Origin: Magnolia sinica
Taxonomy: Eukaryota > Streptophyta > Magnoliopsida > Magnoliales > Magnoliaceae
DNA: 64,000 bases
Reading direction: 5' to 3'
Assembly (NCBI RefSeq): GCF_029962835.1
Contig: NC_080583.1
Location: 70,913,158-70,977,157, forward strand
The translations under genes were made by a program, and so were the position numbers. Under the pieces are notes generated by a model. The model worked only from the letters and a program-made list of their open reading frames with translations, was not told where the DNA came from and did not search any database. This document shows positions 60,255 through 64,000 of this stretch, in pieces (the first letter of the stretch is position 1; every line of letters begins with the position of its first letter).

Positions 60255-60880
60255 ATATTCCGTATCGGTAACGGTGGCCGTAACGGTCACCATCATTACC
60301 GATATGGGTATCGGCTATAATGGCCGATATGGGGGCGCAATGACTGTTACAACCACCATAACGGTTGAAAATTTTCTTTTGCTCGAAAAATTCTGAAAAA
60401 ATATTTAGAAAATCAAGAATAATGTAAATATTCCATATAGGTATTCATTTTTTGTTTTGAACATGTTTATGGTAGTGTAATGCTCCACTCTTTGGTGAGA
60501 GTGTTGTATCGGGTTGTCTAGTGAATTTGTGAACATGATTATATGTATCTAATGTTTACACATCACAATCAAGCATTAAAACTAAAAATAACGAAAAAAA
60601 GGCATAAATACTACTTTTTCAAATTTTTGAAAAAAAAAAGGGCCATTAGAGCTTCTATTTGCTCAAATCACTTCAATATACGATTTTAATATTAAAACCT
60701 ATAGCAAGAGTGGTCAAGATCTATTGTAAAATGATCTAAGAGAGTTTTTAGAATGAGAGAAGTAAAAAAAAAAAAAAGAAAAAAAGAAGAAATGGATTTA
60801 AATAGAAAAAAAAAGTGGCCGTTTTTCGACCGTTATGGGGGTAACGGTCATTATGCCCCGTAATCTTGACCAGATTCTTA
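60255..60880. mobile_element. TAACGG/GATATGG-rich element (about 0.63 kb)
   Basis: Left CAAGATATTCCGTATCGGTA ACGG; right end reversed reads CAAGATTACGGGGCATAATG. The block from about 60355 to 60540 (ATGTTTATGGTAGTGTAATG, CTCTTTGGTGAGA, GTTGTATCGGG(T)TTGTC) matches 52190-52260 in the gypsy-nested element. No target-site duplication found. Confidence 0.6.
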
Positions 60881-60893
60881 TTCTCATACATCT

Positions 60894-61693
60894 TGGATTA
60901 TCGATTCTGGAGCCACAAATCATGTGACTAGCAAGGTAACTTTGTTACATATACTTCCTTTCATGATCGGATCAAGCTAGCTAACGGATCCTATTCCATG
61001 GTTTTTGAGATGGGATCTTGTCAACTCAGGTAATCTCTAGCATTACCATTAGTTCTTCGTGTTCTCGCGTTTCCGTCTAATCTTTTCTTTGTTAGTGCTC
61101 TAATTAGACAGTTGTGTTGCTTTATTGCTTTCTTCCCCAATTCTTATATTGTGTAGGATCTTCAAACTTGGAGGCATGGTGATGGACATTAGTCTCGAGG
61201 TCTATACCTTCTTGATTTAGACCGCACACCTTTCCTGTGTCACATAAGATCCAAAGTTAGCGAAAAGGAGTCTCTTCAGCTTTGCATTCTCGTTTAGGAT
61301 GTGTTTCAGTTTGTTGGCTTTGTCATCTCTTTTTGAATAAGTTTCACAATGGTACTCATAGATGTTAAACATGTGCGTTGTCTAAACACATTCATACTTC
61401 TTATCCTCCTAGTGAAACTCAAAATACATCAGCTTTTGACTTCGTTTATTTGGGGATGTCTAGGGTGCTACCCTAGTAATTTCTACTTCTGGTTTTACAT
61501 GTTTCATTTTCTTAATAAATGATTATTTGAGATTTACATGGTTATACTTGATGAAATGTAGATTTAAAATGCCTACCGTAGTTCAAATGCTTACGAAATA
61601 TATCAGATCTCAATTTGATAAGGTCATTAAAGTGTTTCGATCCGATAATGCAAAGAATTCATGTCTAAGGAATTTTATATATATATATATATA

Positions 61694-61777
<84 letters not shown>

Positions 61778-62382
61778 GATTAAGTGTTAAACGTCATGTG
61801 TCTACACACCTTAAGAAAACGGGTTCCTGAGCAGAAAGCTTAGTACAATTGCTCAGTAAAGAGCTCAGCTTGTTGCTAAAGGATTCACTTAGAAGTCTAG
61901 AATTGGTTACCGGGATACATTCTCTCTAATAGTTAAGTTCACCTTCGTATGTATTCTTCTATCCATTGTTGCACGTCGAAAGTGGTCTCTTCATCAACTC
62001 GATGTAAAAAACGCCTTCTTACAAGGAGACCTACAAGAAGAAATTTTTATGTGCTTGCCTCTAGGATTTTAGCCTCTTGGGTCAGAAGGTAAGGTGTACA
62101 GACTGAAGAAAGCACTACACAGTCTCAAACAATCCCCTCACGCTTGGTTCGATGATGCTCCTTTATCATTCCATCTTTGTTAAGAAGCATGGGGCCTCCT
62201 TAACTGTCATTTTTGTTTATGTGAACGAGATTATGATGACAGGAAACAATTTAGATGAGATCTAGTCTCTTAAAATAGGTTCAGCTCACCAGTTTGAAAG
62301 AAAAGAACTTAGGCCACTACGCTAGTTTCTAGGGATTAAAGTTGCTCGTTCCACTAATGTCATCTTTATTTCCCAAAAAAAG
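60894..62382 (+). pseudogene. Ty1/copia relic 3, first part
   Basis: Protease WIIDSGATNHVTSK starts at 60894. Integrase remnants follow (QFDKVIKVFRSDNAKNS, about 61610-61660). Reverse transcriptase remnants are KNAFLQGDLQEEIFM and KVYRLKKALHSLKQSPHAWF (about 62005-62150), then VNEIMMTGNN-type sequence (YVDD degraded) at about 62220. Stops throughout. Interrupted by an AT microsatellite and, at 62383, by a 1.08-kb insertion. Confidence 0.75.
61677..61774. repeat. (AT)n microsatellite
   Basis: About 98 bp of AT dinucleotides with one short interruption (ACTAAT), inside the copia relic. Confidence 0.95.
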
Positions 62383-63463
62383 TGATGGGGACATCAGAGG
62401 AGCTACTCAGGTGTATCAGAGACGGAGACGACCACTCACATTAGCGCAACTTTCTTTGTGGATGTGAGACGAGTTCGATATGGGGCCCGCCGGGCCATTT
62501 TGAAGCCCCACATGCATTGGACGTGCATCAGGAAGACCCTACCTTGGGATGATGCATGTGGGCTGCTTAGAAGATCATTTTAGTCATAGGATTTCTATTT
62601 TGTGTCAATCCGACCGTTAGATCTTGTCGATCAGGCCATTGGGCCACCAGATCTTTTAGATCTGGACCCCTTGGACTTTGTTCTTGCATTCTTTAGTTTT
62701 CTTATTTTGGACGATGGGCCACTTCACTTAAGTGAGTGGCATAGTTGTAATTATGCTGAATTTTTAATAATAAAAGCACAGGGGGGTGGAGATCCAACCC
62801 CATTGGATTTTGTGATTAAAAAAAGAAGAGAAAAGCTCTTGCTTTCTTCTTCCATCTTCATGCAATTTGAAGATACTTCCATGTGATTTGGAAGGAAGAT
62901 TGGTGCAAGGCTAATCTTCATCAACGGAGGTACGAGGTCTCCATCCATCCCCACACCATCTTCTATTTTCTCTCCCATCCAGGTATTCTCTTCAGGTTCT
63001 TAATTCTTCCATCCCAGATCTTCGTCTTCTCCAAAACCCGACTTTCCCATACCCATCCACAAACTAAACCCTAACCGTCCTAAACCCATCCTCCCACGCC
63101 ACACATGTGAATTCCACCTGCCCCTTTTGGCTTCCCACCGTCATTATATTAAAACCCCTTTCTTCCATTCCCGAAACCCTAACTCTAAACCTAAAATCCC
63201 TAACTTTCCCCAAATTACCCAAACTCTAATTTTCACCCTAGGTTGTATTAGGTTTCCTATTTTGAAATAGATTATACCCTATGCTAATTGGATGTCCCTA
63301 CATCCATTAGATCCTAGTTTCGTTTTATTTATTACGCATGATTTTCTTTTGATTTTCATGATATTTGTGATGAATATAGCGATGTTTGCGTTTTTTTGTT
63401 AAATATCTTAATTCGGCTATTTGATCTCACATGTTACTTAGTTCATGCATCGGTCTTACATTA
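62383..63463. mobile_element. Insertion in copia relic 3 (possible solo LTR)
   Basis: Splits a reverse transcriptase frame: ...IFISQKK before and KYAIDLLKTTGML after. AAAAG (62378-62382) and GAAAG (63464-63468) may be the 5-bp duplication. It starts TGATGGGGACATCA, a near-palindrome, and ends CTTACATTA. It contains leader-like ACCCTAA repeats at about 63065-63200 but no coding domains. Confidence 0.5.
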
Positions 63464-64000
63464 GAAAGTATGCCATTGATCTCTTGAAAACCACCGGCAT
63501 GCTTAGATCTCATCTCGTAAAGTCACTTATTGAGGTGAATCATCAGTTATTTTTGCAAAAATCCAGTCCTTTTGATGATCTTGCCTCATATCGGAGATTG
63601 GTCGGAAGCTCATTTATTTGTCTGTCACATGTCCTAATATAGCTTATGTTGTCAGTGTGGTTAGTTCATGTAGAAATTGTGTTCACATCACCTTAATGCG
63701 GTCCATCGCATACTTCCTTGTATCGATGTTAGGAAAAGGACTTGTCTATACTTACCATGAACATCAACAAGTACATGCCTATTGTGATGCTGCTTGGATG
63801 GGTTCTAGTAGTGATAAGCGCTATATCACAAGCTTCTGTGTGTTTGTTGGCAGCAATTTAGTTTTTTTGAAAAGTACAAAGTAGTCGATTTTTGCTCGTT
63901 CTTCGGCAAAGTCTAAGTATCAGTCCATAGGATATGCCACCAGGGAGGTCCTGTGGTTATCATCATTTCTTTCCTAGCTGGGCATTCTGATTACTATGCA
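63464..64000 (+). pseudogene. Ty1/copia relic 3, second part (RT end and RNase H)
   Basis: KYAIDLLKTTGMLRSHLVKS, then YRRLVGSSFICLSHV and, after frameshifts, AYCDAAWMGSSSDKRYITSF CVFVGSNLV, with RSSAKSKYQSIGYATREVLW at the window edge. RNase H active-site context (CDAAW) has Asp intact, but frames are broken. Continues beyond the window. Confidence 0.8.

Noticed and set aside
1..64000. tRNA, rRNA or CRISPR-like arrays
   Set aside because: No cloverleaf, rRNA core or regularly spaced short repeat with unique spacers was seen; the tandem repeats found are minisatellites or microsatellites.
57637..64000. Search for exon 6 of the amylase-type gene
   Set aside because: No segment encoding the expected GYMP.DLYNLNS block with an acceptor was found; intron 5 probably runs past the window.

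Overview
The window is nuclear DNA of a flowering plant. The signs are one protein-coding gene with GT-AG introns of up to about 18.8 kb, plant Ty1/copia and Ty3/gypsy retrotransposons primed by initiator tRNA-Met, and dense MITE-type elements. The style of the dispersed repeats (GGGCCCAC-rich, CATCATGGTGGG / ATCCACACCGTCCATCC inverted repeats) reminds me of magnoliid genomes, but that placement is a guess.

Layout. 1-28.2 kb has no recognisable gene. It holds minisatellites, tandem repeats and a nest of very long LTR-like units: A (2900-6026, minus), B (7673-10668, plus, truncated), and C (18447-21648, minus), which sits inside a larger unit E (15339-23155). A, C and E start TG, end CA and are flanked by 5-bp target-site duplications (TSDs; one mismatch for A), so they look like solo LTRs of about 3.1-4.6 kb. 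A MITE cluster follows at 24.6-26.5 kb.

28.2-57.6 kb carries the one convincing gene (plus strand, running off the right edge). It encodes a protein with a roughly 500-residue, mostly coiled-coil region joined to the start of a GH13 alpha-amylase catalytic domain (QGFNWES ... WLPPPTESV). Four exons are joined by three introns of consistent phase: 36477-36537, 37100-38609, 38718-38749 and 57504-57636. A first exon near 28217 is tentative. The introns are swollen by transposons: a degenerate Ty1/copia element with both LTRs and a GAAAG TSD (29101-34359) in intron 1; and in the 18,754-bp intron 4, two hAT-like elements with perfect 8-bp TSDs, a minus-strand copia relic, several MITEs, and a Ty3/gypsy element (49701-56230, TSD AGAAC) that is itself split by a GATACGG-rich element containing further MITEs.

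57.6-64 kb is the next intron and/or downstream DNA. It holds more CGATAT/TAACGG-rich elements and a third copia relic interrupted by a 1.08-kb solo-LTR-like insertion. Every transposon coding region seen carries stops, frameshifts or deletions, so none looks autonomous.
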